Shown here: one piece after another, positions 1-8,008 of the stretch | Position numbering within the stretch: position 1 is the stretch's first letter | Layout of the letters: the number at the start of each line of letters is the position of its first letter | Assembly: GCA_024692235.1 (NCBI GenBank) | Contig: JAILMW010000028.1 | Span: forward strand, 1 to 64,000 | Source: Saccharofermentans sp. | GTDB taxonomy: Bacteria; Bacillota; Clostridia; Saccharofermentanales; Saccharofermentanaceae | DNA length: 64,000 nucleotides | Reading direction: 5' to 3' | Program-made: the position numbers and the translations under genes | The notes under the pieces: model-generated | Told to the model about the DNA's origin: nothing | The model's input: only the letters and a program-made list of their open reading frames with translations | Databases searched by the model: none

Positions 1-165
1 ATAAAGCCCATGTCCATGGCAGCTATCGTATCCGGTGCGGATGCACTTGAGATCGAGGTCCATAACTGCCCCAAGAAGGCATTGTCAGATGCTGCTCAGC
101 AGCTTACTCCCGATCAGTTCGTCGGCGTGATGGAAGCTATAGAAAAGGCAAGAAGCATCATCTGA
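1..165 (+). CDS. aroF: 3-deoxy-7-phosphoheptulonate synthase, C-terminal end (partial)
   Basis: The window opens inside this gene; 54 codons and the stop remain. The residues PMSMAAIVSGADAL, IEVH and KALSDAAQQLTPDQF match the end of type I-beta DAHP synthases (family pattern: PMALAA..GADGL.IEVH..P..ALSDG.Q.L). The enzyme condenses phosphoenolpyruvate and erythrose 4-phosphate, the first step of the shikimate pathway. It lies 39 bases before tyrA and in line with the aro genes that follow, so it is probably an upstream member of that operon. The start, promoter and any regulatory domain are outside the window. Confidence 0.85.
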   Translation: MKPMSMAAIVSGADALEIEVHNCPKKALSDAAQQLTPDQFVGVMEAIEKARSII

Positions 166-204
166 TCTTTTAAGGACAATACCAAGTATTAGGAAGTGAC
201 ATAA

Positions 205-1044
205 ATGATAGTCGGAATAGTAGGATTAGGTCTTATCGGAGCATCCTTTGCAAAGGCATATAAGGAGAACGAGGAAGGCCATACGGTATACGGATGGAAC
301 CGTACGGAGACAACTGCCGATATGGCAAAGATGCAGGGCATCATCGACGATAAGCTCACAGACGAGAATCTGCCTTCGTGCGATATCGTGATCATTAGCT
401 TGTATCCTGAAGCCACCATCAACTGGATGGAAGAGCATAAGGATAAGTTCAATAAGAACGGCGTGGTCATCGATGCATGCGGAACCAAGAGGTGGGTCTG
501 CAGGGAAGGATTCAGGATCGCTCATGAGTGCGGATTCGAGTTCGTAGGCTGCCATCCCATGGCAGGTACCAAGTTCTCCGGAATGAGCTATGCACGTGCA
601 AATATGTACGAGGGAGCGCCCATGGTAGTCTGCCCCGACAGGTTCGACGATATGCACCTCATAGACAGGATAAAGACTCTTCTTGCTCCCTGCAGGTTCG
701 GAACATTCTGTCTCGCGCATCCCGACGAACATGACAGGATGATCGCATTCACATCCCAGATGGCACACCTTGTATCCAACGCATACATAAAGAGCCCCAA
801 CGCATTGAACCATAAGGGCTTCTCGGCAGGTTCCTATAAGGATATGACTCGTGTTGCCTGGCTCAACCCCGAGATGTGGACACAGCTCTTCCTGGAGAAT
901 AAGGATAACCTCATATTCGAGATCGACTATCTCATAGAGGAACTTAAAAAATATCGTGACGCTATGGAAAGAGACGATCACGAAGGACTCGTTAAGCTCT
1001 TACAGGAAGGTAAGGAGCGAAAGGAACAGGTAGACGGAAAGTGA
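205..1044 (+). CDS. tyrA: Prephenate dehydrogenase
   Basis: 279 residues. It oxidatively decarboxylates prephenate to 4-hydroxyphenylpyruvate, the tyrosine branch. The N-terminus carries a Rossmann dinucleotide-binding motif (GLGLIGASFAKAYKE, residues about 6-20), and GCHPMAGT (about 116-123) is the conserved prephenate dehydrogenase block. The protein ends without an ACT or chorismate mutase domain, so it is the short monofunctional form; a chorismate mutase domain is supplied by the fused protein downstream. The ATG at 205 follows an AGGA-type ribosome site. The end overlaps the GTG start of aroB by 4 bases (GTGA), which indicates translational coupling. Confidence 0.9.
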   Translation: MIVGIVGLGLIGASFAKAYKENEEGHTVYGWNRTETTADMAKMQGIIDDKLTDENLPSCDIVIISLYPEATINWMEEHKDKFNKNGVVIDACGTKRWVCREGFRIAHECGFEFVGCHPMAGTKFSGMSYARANMYEGAPMVVCPDRFDDMHLIDRIKTLLAPCRFGTFCLAHPDEHDRMIAFTSQMAHLVSNAYIKSPNALNHKGFSAGSYKDMTRVAWLNPEMWTQLFLENKDNLIFEIDYLIEELKKYRDAMERDDHEGLVKLLQEGKERKEQVDGK

Positions 1045-2135
1045 AAGGTATATTCGTAGGAACAAAGCCCAATCCTTATAAAGTGATAATAGGAGCTCGT
1101 GCATTAACGCAGGTGGGAAGCCTTATCTTAAGGACTGCTCCCGAAGTTCAGAAGGTACTTATCGTGAGTGATTCCAATGTCGCTCCGCTCTATCTGGAGA
1201 CAGTAAAGAAGGGCATAGAGATCTCCAAGATCGAGGTCTGCGAATATGTCTTTGAAGCAGGAGAGAAGTCTAAGAATATCGATTCTGTCGCAGCCATGTG
1301 GGGTGTGATGGCAGAGAATAAGTTCACAAGGACCGATGCCGTAGTAGCATTGGGCGGCGGTGTCGTTACCGATATGGGAGGATTTGCCGCAGCGACTTTC
1401 CTTAGAGGTATCAAGGTATTCCAGGTGCCTACATCCCTCCTTGCCATGGTAGATGCGGCAATAGGAGGAAAGACCGGAATCGACCTCAAGGAAGGAAAGA
1501 ACCTTGCCGGAGCATTCTGGCAGCCAGCCATGGTAATAGAGGATACCGACTGCTTGAAGACGCTTCCGGACGACCTCTTTACCGAAGGATTCGGAGAGAT
1601 ATTAAAGCATGCCTTCATAATGGATACGGAGCTTTATGACCTGCTTTCCGAGATCGCGGCTGAAGGCAAGGTGGACAAGATAAGAGAAGACGATGCTCTT
1701 CTTGAGAAGATCGTGTCCATGAACGTATCAGATAAGGTAAGTGTCATAACAGAGGATACACTCGATAACGGTCTTCGCCAGACTCTTAACTACGGCCATA
1801 CCGTAGGTCATGTCATAGAACGTAACAGTAACTTCTCCCTTGCACACGGCGTATGTGTTGCAAAGGGCATGGGAATAATGATCGATGCCTGTGAGAAAGC
1901 AGGCACATTGCCTTCAGAAGAAGCTTCTAAGATGAGAGATCTTATCAAGGCATACGGTCTTCCCGTAAGTGATGACATCACTGCAAAGGAAGCTTCTGAC
2001 GGCGTACTTAATGACAAGAAGAAGAGAGGAGATAATATCTCCGTTATACTCGTTAACAAGATAGGTCATGCAGAGATAAAGAAGATGACTGCGGAAGAAT
2101 TCGAGTCGTTCATAGGAAAGGGCAAGGCTCTATGA
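1041..2135 (+). CDS. aroB: 3-dehydroquinate synthase
   Basis: 364 residues, normal for the family. It converts DAHP to 3-dehydroquinate using NAD and a divalent metal. Visible family blocks are GGGVVTDMGGFAAATFLRGI (about residues 105-124), PTSLLAMVDAAIGGKTGIDL (about 129-148) and the metal-site histidines in LNYGHTVGHVIE. Translation starts at a GTG that overlaps the tyrA stop (GTGA), and the gene ends in an ATGA overlap with aroA. It is embedded in the aro operon and is probably expressed only as part of it. Confidence 0.95.
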   Translation: MKGIFVGTKPNPYKVIIGARALTQVGSLILRTAPEVQKVLIVSDSNVAPLYLETVKKGIEISKIEVCEYVFEAGEKSKNIDSVAAMWGVMAENKFTRTDAVVALGGGVVTDMGGFAAATFLRGIKVFQVPTSLLAMVDAAIGGKTGIDLKEGKNLAGAFWQPAMVIEDTDCLKTLPDDLFTEGFGEILKHAFIMDTELYDLLSEIAAEGKVDKIREDDALLEKIVSMNVSDKVSVITEDTLDNGLRQTLNYGHTVGHVIERNSNFSLAHGVCVAKGMGIMIDACEKAGTLPSEEASKMRDLIKAYGLPVSDDITAKEASDGVLNDKKKRGDNISVILVNKIGHAEIKKMTAEEFESFIGKGKAL

Positions 2136-3331
2136 TCTTATCCGCTAAGAACAGGAATCTTGATTTTACCGTCTCTGCTCCGCCTTCCAAGTCGGTATAT
2201 CACAGGGAGCTGATCGTAAGGTTCCTGTGCGGCGATACATCTCATATCGAAGCGGATCCTTCGGACAATAACGATATCCGTGCTACCAGAGCTTGTCTTC
2301 GTTCGCTTCGTGATGCAAAGCCCGGGGATGAAGTAATACTTCCCTGCGGCGAGAGCGGTTCTACACTTCGCTTCATGATCCCCGTGGCGGCGGCGTTTCT
2401 TTTAAGGGAAGGATCCGAGATCGCATCGAAGATCGTCTTTACTACGGAAGGCAGATTATTCGACAGACCGGTCAGGGAACTTGCCGATGCTCTTGCTCCG
2501 CACGGTATTAATGTCACGAAGGACGGATCTTCAAGGAGCATCATCGTAACAGGGTCCATGACATCAGGTGAATACAGGATCGACGGCAGTGTATCGAGCC
2601 AGTATATATCAGGTCTTCTCATGGCGCTTCCTCTGTTCTCCGATAAGAGCAGCATTGAAGTAACGGGAGGGATCAAGTCTGCAAGATATATAGACCTTAC
2701 CGTCGATGCCCTTACCAAGTATTCCGCTCCCGTATCAAGAGAAGGCGATACCTTCTATCCTTCGCTCGGAGGCTACCATGGCGATGTCTCGGGCGATTTT
2801 ACGGTAGAGGGCGACTGGAGCAACGGTGCATTCCTTCTGTGCCTTGCAAAGTTCAGCGATATAAAGGTAGAAGGGCTCGATCCGTCTTCTAAGCAGGGCG
2901 ATAAGGCCATAGTGGATTTCCTGAAGTTCTCTGATGATAATAAGTCAGGTTCATGGGACTGCAGCGATACTCCTGACATCGCGCCTTATATGGCTACTGT
3001 AGCTCCGTTTCTTTTCGATGAGCTTACGCTTACGGGTATAGGAAGGCTTCGCATCAAGGAGTCAGACAGGGTAACGGCAGTAAGGGAGCAGCTCTCTGCC
3101 ATAGGTGTTCGTACAGAGGAGACGGAAGATACTCTTACCGTATATAGGGCTTCTTCATCTTCGCCTGCGACACCTGTTAAGCTTTTGTCCTACAATGATC
3201 ACAGGATGGCTATGTGCGCTATCCTTATCGCAGTGATACTTAAGATCGATATAGATATAGATGACATCAAATGTCTTGATAAATCTTTCCCTGAATTTCA
3301 GGAGATAATAAGAAGGGAATTAATTCCATGA
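2132..3331 (+). CDS. aroA: 3-phosphoshikimate 1-carboxyvinyltransferase (EPSP synthase)
   Basis: 399 residues, slightly shorter than the usual 420-440. It transfers enolpyruvate from PEP to shikimate 3-phosphate. Evidence is APPSKSVYHRELI near the N-terminus (substrate loop), CGESGSTLRFMIP (the GNSGTT-like PEP-binding block, here SGST), and YNDHRMAMC near the C-terminus. Start ATG overlaps the aroB stop by 4 bases, and the stop overlaps aroC by 4 bases. The SGST variant suggests a divergent, clostridial-type enzyme; glyphosate sensitivity cannot be judged by eye. Confidence 0.93.
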   Translation: MILSAKNRNLDFTVSAPPSKSVYHRELIVRFLCGDTSHIEADPSDNNDIRATRACLRSLRDAKPGDEVILPCGESGSTLRFMIPVAAAFLLREGSEIASKIVFTTEGRLFDRPVRELADALAPHGINVTKDGSSRSIIVTGSMTSGEYRIDGSVSSQYISGLLMALPLFSDKSSIEVTGGIKSARYIDLTVDALTKYSAPVSREGDTFYPSLGGYHGDVSGDFTVEGDWSNGAFLLCLAKFSDIKVEGLDPSSKQGDKAIVDFLKFSDDNKSGSWDCSDTPDIAPYMATVAPFLFDELTLTGIGRLRIKESDRVTAVREQLSAIGVRTEETEDTLTVYRASSSSPATPVKLLSYNDHRMAMCAILIAVILKIDIDIDDIKCLDKSFPEFQEIIRRELIP

Positions 3332-4431
3332 GCATGAGAAGCATATACAGAGGCGACGTTTTGAACCTTGAGGTCTACGGCGAGTCTCACAGCCCTACGA
3401 TAGGAGTCCTTATCGAAGGACTTCCCGAGGGTGTTGTCCCCGATGAGGAGAAGACGGCAGCTCTTATGAAGAGAAGAGCTCCGGGACAGAATAAGTGGTC
3501 CACTCCGCGAAAGGAAAAGGATGAGGTCATATTCGAGACTTCTCCTGACGGAAGGCTTCACGGATATATCGTAAATTCCAATACGAAGCCTAAGGACTAC
3601 GCTTCGATAATGAACAAGCCCAGGCCTTCGCATGCAGACTTCACCGCTAAGATCAAGTACGGCGACAAGGCATCCAAGAGCGGAGGCGGTATCTTCTCGG
3701 GAAGGATGACGGCTCCTTTATGTATCGCCGGTTCTATCGCTATCCAGCAGCTGGAGAAAAGAGGCATCAGGATCTTCTCTCATGTTAAGAGTATCGCAGG
3801 AATACCTGACGACAGTTACTTCGACCATGCTCCCCTTGACGAAGGATTCAAGTCATCGCTCTCATCGGTATCTTCCAAGGAATTCCCGGTTATAAGCGAT
3901 GCTTCCGGAGAGAAGATGAAGGAGAAGATCGAAGAAGCAAGGATGTCGCTTGATTCCGTCGGAGGCATCATCGAGACGGTGGTATACGGAATGCCTGCAG
4001 GTGTAGGCGGTCCTATATTCGACGGTCTTGAGGGCAAGATAGCTCAGATAATATATGCAGTTCCCGCCGTAAAGGGAATAGAGTTCGGCAACGGATTCGG
4101 TGCGGCACTCCTTAAAGGTTCCGAGAACAATGATCCCTTTACATATGACGGAGATAAGGTCACCCTCGCATCCAACAGGAGCGGCGGTATCTTAGGCGGT
4201 ATAAGTGTCGGTGGGGAATGTGCACCGATAGTCTTCGACTGTTGCCTGAAGCCCACGCCTTCAATAGGCCGCGAGCAGAAGACGGTGGATATAGAGAATA
4301 AGGAAGATACGACCCTTGAGATCTCAGGAAGGCACGATCCGTGCATCGTACCCAGGGCCGTACCGGTAATAGAAGCAGCTTCGGCTATCGCGATCTACGA
4401 CAGGATCCTCGCCGAAGAAAGGGGGATGTGA
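3328..4431 (+). CDS. aroC: Chorismate synthase
   Basis: 367 residues. It performs the FMN-dependent 1,4-elimination of phosphate from EPSP to give chorismate. Family blocks seen are YGESHSPTIGVLIEGLPEG near the N-terminus (GESHG-type motif), RRAPGQNKWSTPRKEKDEV, SRSGGG-like SKSGGGIFSGRMTAPL, a GNGFGAALLKGSENND block, SNRSGGILGG and a C-terminal RHDPCIVPRAVPV block. The ATG overlaps the aroA stop (ATGA), and the final A of the TGA stop is the first base of the next gene's ATG. Confidence 0.96.
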   Translation: MSMRSIYRGDVLNLEVYGESHSPTIGVLIEGLPEGVVPDEEKTAALMKRRAPGQNKWSTPRKEKDEVIFETSPDGRLHGYIVNSNTKPKDYASIMNKPRPSHADFTAKIKYGDKASKSGGGIFSGRMTAPLCIAGSIAIQQLEKRGIRIFSHVKSIAGIPDDSYFDHAPLDEGFKSSLSSVSSKEFPVISDASGEKMKEKIEEARMSLDSVGGIIETVVYGMPAGVGGPIFDGLEGKIAQIIYAVPAVKGIEFGNGFGAALLKGSENNDPFTYDGDKVTLASNRSGGILGGISVGGECAPIVFDCCLKPTPSIGREQKTVDIENKEDTTLEISGRHDPCIVPRAVPVIEAASAIAIYDRILAEERGM

Positions 4432-5948
4432 TGTCTCTGGACGAACTTCGCAAAGAAATAGATGCTGCCGATAAGACGATCCTCAAGGCTATAGAGAAGA
4501 GGATGGATGTAGCAAGGCGTATCGGTGAGGAGAAGCGTCTCGTGGGAAGGCCCATCTACGATGTTGCCAGGGAAGCCGATAAGCTCGATTCCCTGGAAGA
4601 TTCGGCAGGCGCCGAATCAAAGCCTTATATAAGGGAGCTCTACGACAAGATATTCGAGCTTACGAGACGCCACGAAGACAAGAAGCTCTTCGGTGTCCTC
4701 GGACAGAAGCTCCCGCATACGTATTCACCCGAGATACACCATATGCTCACGGATCGCTATACATACGGGATCATAGAGAGAGAACCTGACGAGCTGGACG
4801 AACTTTTCAGGTGTAAGGTGTACGGCGGATTTAACGTGACTATCCCATATAAGAAAGAAGCATACATAAGATGCGATGTCTTATCTGAGGAAGCATCCGC
4901 TACGGGTGCGGTAAATACCGTGGTATTCGGTCCTGACGGAAAGACATACGGTTATAACACCGATGTATACGGATTTACATACATGCTTAAATCTGCCTCT
5001 ATAGAAGCAGAAGGCAGGAAGTGCCTCGTCTTAGGTCACGGCGGTGCGGCAGGTGCCGTCGAGTATGCACTTATTAAGATGGGTGCTTCGTCCGTCACTT
5101 TCTGCAGCAGGAGGGAGGATATCAATTACGAGAACGTATACGATATCTGCTCTGATGCACAGGTGATCGTCAATTGTACTCCGGTAGGTATGTATCCTGA
5201 AGTAGAAGGCGAGGTCATCGATCTCTCGAGGTTCCCTTCCGCGGAAGCATTCGCGGACCTTATCTACAATCCTTCGGCTACAAGGCTCATGCAGAAGGCG
5301 CAAGCGTTAGGTCTTAAGACCGCAGGAGGACTTACCATGCTTGTAGCGCAGGCATATAAGGCTTCACTTTATTTCAGGGGAGCAGAACATGCGGATGATG
5401 CCCGTGAGGAGGCGCAGAAGACAAGATCTATCGTCATATCCCTTGAGAAGATGATGAAGAATATCACGCTTATAGGTATGCCGGGATGCGGTAAGACGAC
5501 TCTCGGCAAGGCGATCGCACGTGCTACGGGCAAGGAGTTCATAGATCTTGATGTAGCCTTTCTTGAAAAGTACGGTATCAAGCCTTCCGAGTGTATCGCA
5601 AACGAGGGCGAGGATGCCTTTCGTTCAAAAGAGAGCGCTCTGGCGGCAGAGATACTTCCTCGTAGCGGTAAGGTCATATCCTGCGGCGGAGGCATCGTGA
5701 CAAGGGATATCAACCGTTTCTTTGTTAAGTGCAATTCCCGCGTGATCTACCTTAAAAGGCCGCTGGAAGTTCTTGCCGGAGAAGATCGTCCCATCACCGC
5801 AAGAGAGGGTGTGAGCAACCTCTACGAGCAGAGAAGGGCGAACTACGAGAGCTGGTGCGATATTGTCCTCGATATACCTTCCTGCAAGGACAAGGCGGAA
5901 TTACTGGAGACATCTCTGGACAGACTGTATTCGGAGGATTTTTTATGA
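4431..5948 (+). CDS. Chorismate mutase / shikimate dehydrogenase / shikimate kinase fusion
   Basis: 505 residues with three pathway domains in one chain. Residues 1-85 are an AroQ-class chorismate mutase helix bundle (LRKEIDAADKTILKAIEKRM, with R7, R24 and K35 in the usual places). Residues 86-335 are AroE: HTYSP (96-100), GGFNVTIPYK with the catalytic-type K141, TGAVNT (158-163), YNTD with D178, and GLTMLVAQA (300-308). Residues 343-505 are AroK: Walker A GMPGCGKTT (349-357), DLD (372-374), FRSKE and CGGGIV (418-423). The start is ATG 4431, which shares one base with the aroC stop; an in-frame upstream ATG inside aroC lacks homology. The first Ser of the AroE SxSP motif is Thr here. Its ATGA end overlaps aroQ. 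It supplies the reduction of dehydroshikimate, phosphorylation of shikimate, and the chorismate-to-prephenate step that feeds TyrA. Confidence 0.92.
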   Translation: MSLDELRKEIDAADKTILKAIEKRMDVARRIGEEKRLVGRPIYDVAREADKLDSLEDSAGAESKPYIRELYDKIFELTRRHEDKKLFGVLGQKLPHTYSPEIHHMLTDRYTYGIIEREPDELDELFRCKVYGGFNVTIPYKKEAYIRCDVLSEEASATGAVNTVVFGPDGKTYGYNTDVYGFTYMLKSASIEAEGRKCLVLGHGGAAGAVEYALIKMGASSVTFCSRREDINYENVYDICSDAQVIVNCTPVGMYPEVEGEVIDLSRFPSAEAFADLIYNPSATRLMQKAQALGLKTAGGLTMLVAQAYKASLYFRGAEHADDAREEAQKTRSIVISLEKMMKNITLIGMPGCGKTTLGKAIARATGKEFIDLDVAFLEKYGIKPSECIANEGEDAFRSKESALAAEILPRSGKVISCGGGIVTRDINRFFVKCNSRVIYLKRPLEVLAGEDRPITAREGVSNLYEQRRANYESWCDIVLDIPSCKDKAELLETSLDRLYSEDFL

Positions 5949-6376
5949 AGATACTGGTGCTTAACGGACCTAACCTCAATATGCTTGGCATAAGAGAACC
6001 CGAGATCTACGGAAAGACCACATATAAAGATCTGGTGGCAAAGATAGAAGATCATTGCTCCGAGAAGGGTATCGACGTTACATGCAGTCAGAGCAATCAC
6101 GAGGGCGATCTTGTGGATATGATACAGCAGGCTTACTTCGACAAAGTAGACGGCATCGTTATCAACCCCGGTGCATATACCCATACTTCGGTAGCTCTGC
6201 TTGATGCCCTGAAGGCGGTTCAGATCCCTACGGTAGAGGTACATATCTCAAAGGTGGACGAGAGAGAAGCCTTCAGGCAGATCTCATACGTGTCCTACTA
6301 TGCTTGCGAGAGGATCATCGGCAAGGGTCTTGACGGATATATTAAAGCAATAGACTATCTCGAAGCTCGGGTTTAA
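5945..6376 (+). CDS. aroQ: Type II 3-dehydroquinate dehydratase
   Basis: 143 residues, typical for the small dodecameric type II enzyme, which dehydrates 3-dehydroquinate to 3-dehydroshikimate. Family blocks: LNGPNLNMLGIREPEIYG at the start (with catalytic Tyr), SNHEGDLVDMI, INPGAYTHTSVAL, and VEVHISKV. The chosen start is ATG 5945, overlapping the stop of the fusion gene (ATGA); a longer in-frame extension upstream would lie inside the kinase coding sequence and lacks homology. With this gene all seven steps to chorismate are encoded between the window edge and 6376. Confidence 0.95.
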   Translation: MKILVLNGPNLNMLGIREPEIYGKTTYKDLVAKIEDHCSEKGIDVTCSQSNHEGDLVDMIQQAYFDKVDGIVINPGAYTHTSVALLDALKAVQIPTVEVHISKVDEREAFRQISYVSYYACERIIGKGLDGYIKAIDYLEARV

Positions 6377-6379
6377 TGC

Positions 6380-6385
6380 TATAAT
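6380..6385 (+). promoter_or_regulatory. Possible -10 box (TATAAT)
   Basis: A perfect TATAAT lies just after the aroQ stop and 35 bases before the next start. No convincing -35 hexamer is seen at 16-18 bases upstream, so the SseB-like gene may have its own weak promoter as well as read-through from the aro operon. Confidence 0.35.
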
Positions 6386-6419
6386 CGTAAGGCTATAAAC
6401 TGAAACGAGGAACAGGATA

Positions 6420-7718
6420 ATGGGATTGTTCGGTAAGAAGAATAATAAAGACAACGATAATGAAGAGATAAAGGATGCTACCCTGCTTCAGGGAGAAGAC
6501 CTTGACGCATTCGTAATGTCCGCAATAGAAGAAGCGGAATTCGAGCAGGAACAGCAGAAGGAAGAAGAGAAGAAGAACGAAGAGGAAAGGATAAGACGCC
6601 AGACCCTCGAAAGGAACGAAGCCGGCGCGCAGAAGAAGATGGTCATAAGGAGATTCTTCCTTATGGTCACATCTGCCGAAGACGCTGACGGAGCATACGG
6701 ACTCAAGGGTTCCGTCCACGGCCTGATCAAGACAGACGACAAGGTATACGTGTACCGTCCTAACGGAACTGTGCTGGAAGGTAAGGTCGAGGGCATAGAG
6801 AACGAGTCCGACGAGAAGGTCGATGAGATCAAGTCTCAGGTCGGAAGGCTCATCGTAAGATTCGATGACGGTATCGAGGAAGGAACGGTACCTGAAGAGG
6901 CTGTTCCCTTCTACTCGGTCGTTACTTGCGTTAAGCCCGTGAACAAGGACGATAACAAGGCTCCCGTAGAGAATCCCTATCTCCTTGGTCTGTCTCTGGA
7001 ATACAAGAACTATATGAAGGATAAGCAGTATATGCGCCTTCTTATCAAGAATATCTCCGAGGGAAAGTTCATCGTGCCCATCCATCCGGCACAGCCTTCT
7101 CCCGACGGCGGTAAACCCATAATCAAGCTCGTCACTCTCAAGAGGTCTCCCGATGACAAGCTTCCTATGGTGCCTATCTTCACGGATATCGCGGCATTGT
7201 CTTCCTGGAAGGAGCTCTTCGAGAAGGAAGGTAAGCCTTCCGTAGCGATGCTCGGCTTCAAGGAACTCGCTAAGAATACACAGTCCGAGGGACCGGACTT
7301 CGTCCTTAATCCCAGCGGACCTCTTACTATCAATTTCCCCCGTGAGGTAGTAAATAATATCGCGGGCCTGGTAACTCCGCTCGATCCCGCGCGTAAGTCC
7401 GGCAAGCAGCGTATAGCCATCGGTGTTCCTCCCAAGAATGAGGAGACTGATGCCATCCGCAAGGCGCTGGTCGAGTTCGCTCAGGATGAGCCTTCGATCA
7501 AGGCTCTCGGCTATATCGCCACCATAAAGGAAATGGTAAAGGGTTATGCGTGCGTCGTAGATTGTCCCAAGGAAGGTTCAAGGGAACTCTTCCAGCAGAT
7601 GGCAGAGAAGATCAAGCCGTACATGAAGGAAGTCAGGACCATGGAATTCATGCTCCGTGCAGAGGCTCCTTTTGCGGAGGCATACTTCTCCAAGATACCG
7701 TACGACTACAAAGGCTGA
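6420..7718 (+). CDS. SseB-domain protein with charged N-terminus
   Basis: 432 residues. After a highly charged, coiled-coil-like stretch (about residues 1-75, rich in Glu, Lys and Arg) comes a small beta-barrel-like segment (about 77-125) that resembles EF-Tu domain 2 (YGLKGSVHGLIKTDDKVYVY). Residues about 190-305 match the SseB N-terminal domain (YMRLLIKNISEGKFIVPI, LPMVPIFTDIAALSSW, FVLNPSGPLTINFPREVV), followed by an SseB C-terminal-like segment. SseB proteins are linked to serine sensitivity in E. coli; their biochemical role is not established. No signal peptide or membrane segment, so cytoplasmic. Preceded by CGAGGAAC-type ribosome site and followed by a terminator, so it may be a single-gene unit or the last gene of the aro transcript. 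Confidence 0.65.
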   Translation: MGLFGKKNNKDNDNEEIKDATLLQGEDLDAFVMSAIEEAEFEQEQQKEEEKKNEEERIRRQTLERNEAGAQKKMVIRRFFLMVTSAEDADGAYGLKGSVHGLIKTDDKVYVYRPNGTVLEGKVEGIENESDEKVDEIKSQVGRLIVRFDDGIEEGTVPEEAVPFYSVVTCVKPVNKDDNKAPVENPYLLGLSLEYKNYMKDKQYMRLLIKNISEGKFIVPIHPAQPSPDGGKPIIKLVTLKRSPDDKLPMVPIFTDIAALSSWKELFEKEGKPSVAMLGFKELAKNTQSEGPDFVLNPSGPLTINFPREVVNNIAGLVTPLDPARKSGKQRIAIGVPPKNEETDAIRKALVEFAQDEPSIKALGYIATIKEMVKGYACVVDCPKEGSRELFQQMAEKIKPYMKEVRTMEFMLRAEAPFAEAYFSKIPYDYKG

Positions 7719-7748
7719 TATCAAAAAGTTTAACCTGAGAACGACATG

Positions 7749-7774
7749 AGAGCCGGAGGTCATCCGGCTCTTTT
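7749..7774 (+). terminator. Rho-independent terminator
   Basis: Stem GAGCCGG (7750-7756) pairs with CCGGCTC (7764-7770) around a 7-base loop, followed by TTTT. It ends the SseB-like transcript and isolates the NrdR-controlled promoter downstream. Confidence 0.85.
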
Positions 7775-7844
7775 GACGCCTCCGGAAGGGGGCATTCCGC
7801 AAAGCCTTATATATCAGGGCTTTCGCGGTTGATATGAGAATGTA

Positions 7845-7860
7845 ACACAATATATAGGGG
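7845..7860 (+). promoter_or_regulatory. NrdR box 1
   Basis: ACACAATATATAGGGG resembles the NrdR consensus acaCwAtATaTwgtgt. It starts exactly 31 bases before the second box, about three helical turns, the spacing known for paired NrdR sites. It lies just upstream of the -35 element of the nrdD promoter. Confidence 0.8.
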
Positions 7861-7867
7861 TTTGTTG

Positions 7868-7896
7868 TTGACTTCACCACTATATATGGCTAGAAT
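7868..7896 (+). promoter_or_regulatory. nrdD promoter (sigma-A type)
   Basis: TTGACT (7868-7873), a 17-base spacer, and TAGAAT (7891-7896). The second NrdR box fills the spacer, so NrdR binding would block RNA polymerase. Predicted transcription start near 7903 gives a leader of about 105 bases before nrdD. Confidence 0.75.
7876..7891 (+). promoter_or_regulatory. NrdR box 2
   Basis: ACCACTATATATGGCT matches the core CwATATAT of the NrdR consensus. It lies between the -35 and -10 hexamers, as expected for repression of ribonucleotide reductase genes when dATP is sufficient. Confidence 0.8.
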
Positions 7897-7948
7897 GAAG
7901 AAGCTATCAGTAATCATGAAAATTTGAAAATTGTAACACACAAGGCAG

Positions 7949-7963
7949 TGTAACATTGTTACA
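7949..7963 (+). promoter_or_regulatory. Perfect 15-base palindrome TGTAACA-T-TGTTACA in nrdD leader
   Basis: Perfect 7-base inverted repeat around one base, about 47 bases after the predicted transcription start. TGTAACA also occurs at 7841-7847 and 7932-7938. It could be an operator for an unidentified regulator; it is distinct from the NrdR boxes. Apart from these sites and the promoter, the 290-base gap 7719-8008 shows no further feature. Confidence 0.45.
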
Positions 7964-8008
7964 ATAGCAACGTAACTTTTAATCAAATTCGAGGGGCAAG
8001 GTGTAATC

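Noticed and set aside
4341..4430. In-frame upstream extension of the CM-AroE-AroK gene
   Set aside because: The 30 extra residues lie inside aroC in another frame, have no homology, and the ATG at 4431 begins the chorismate mutase domain exactly at the usual place.
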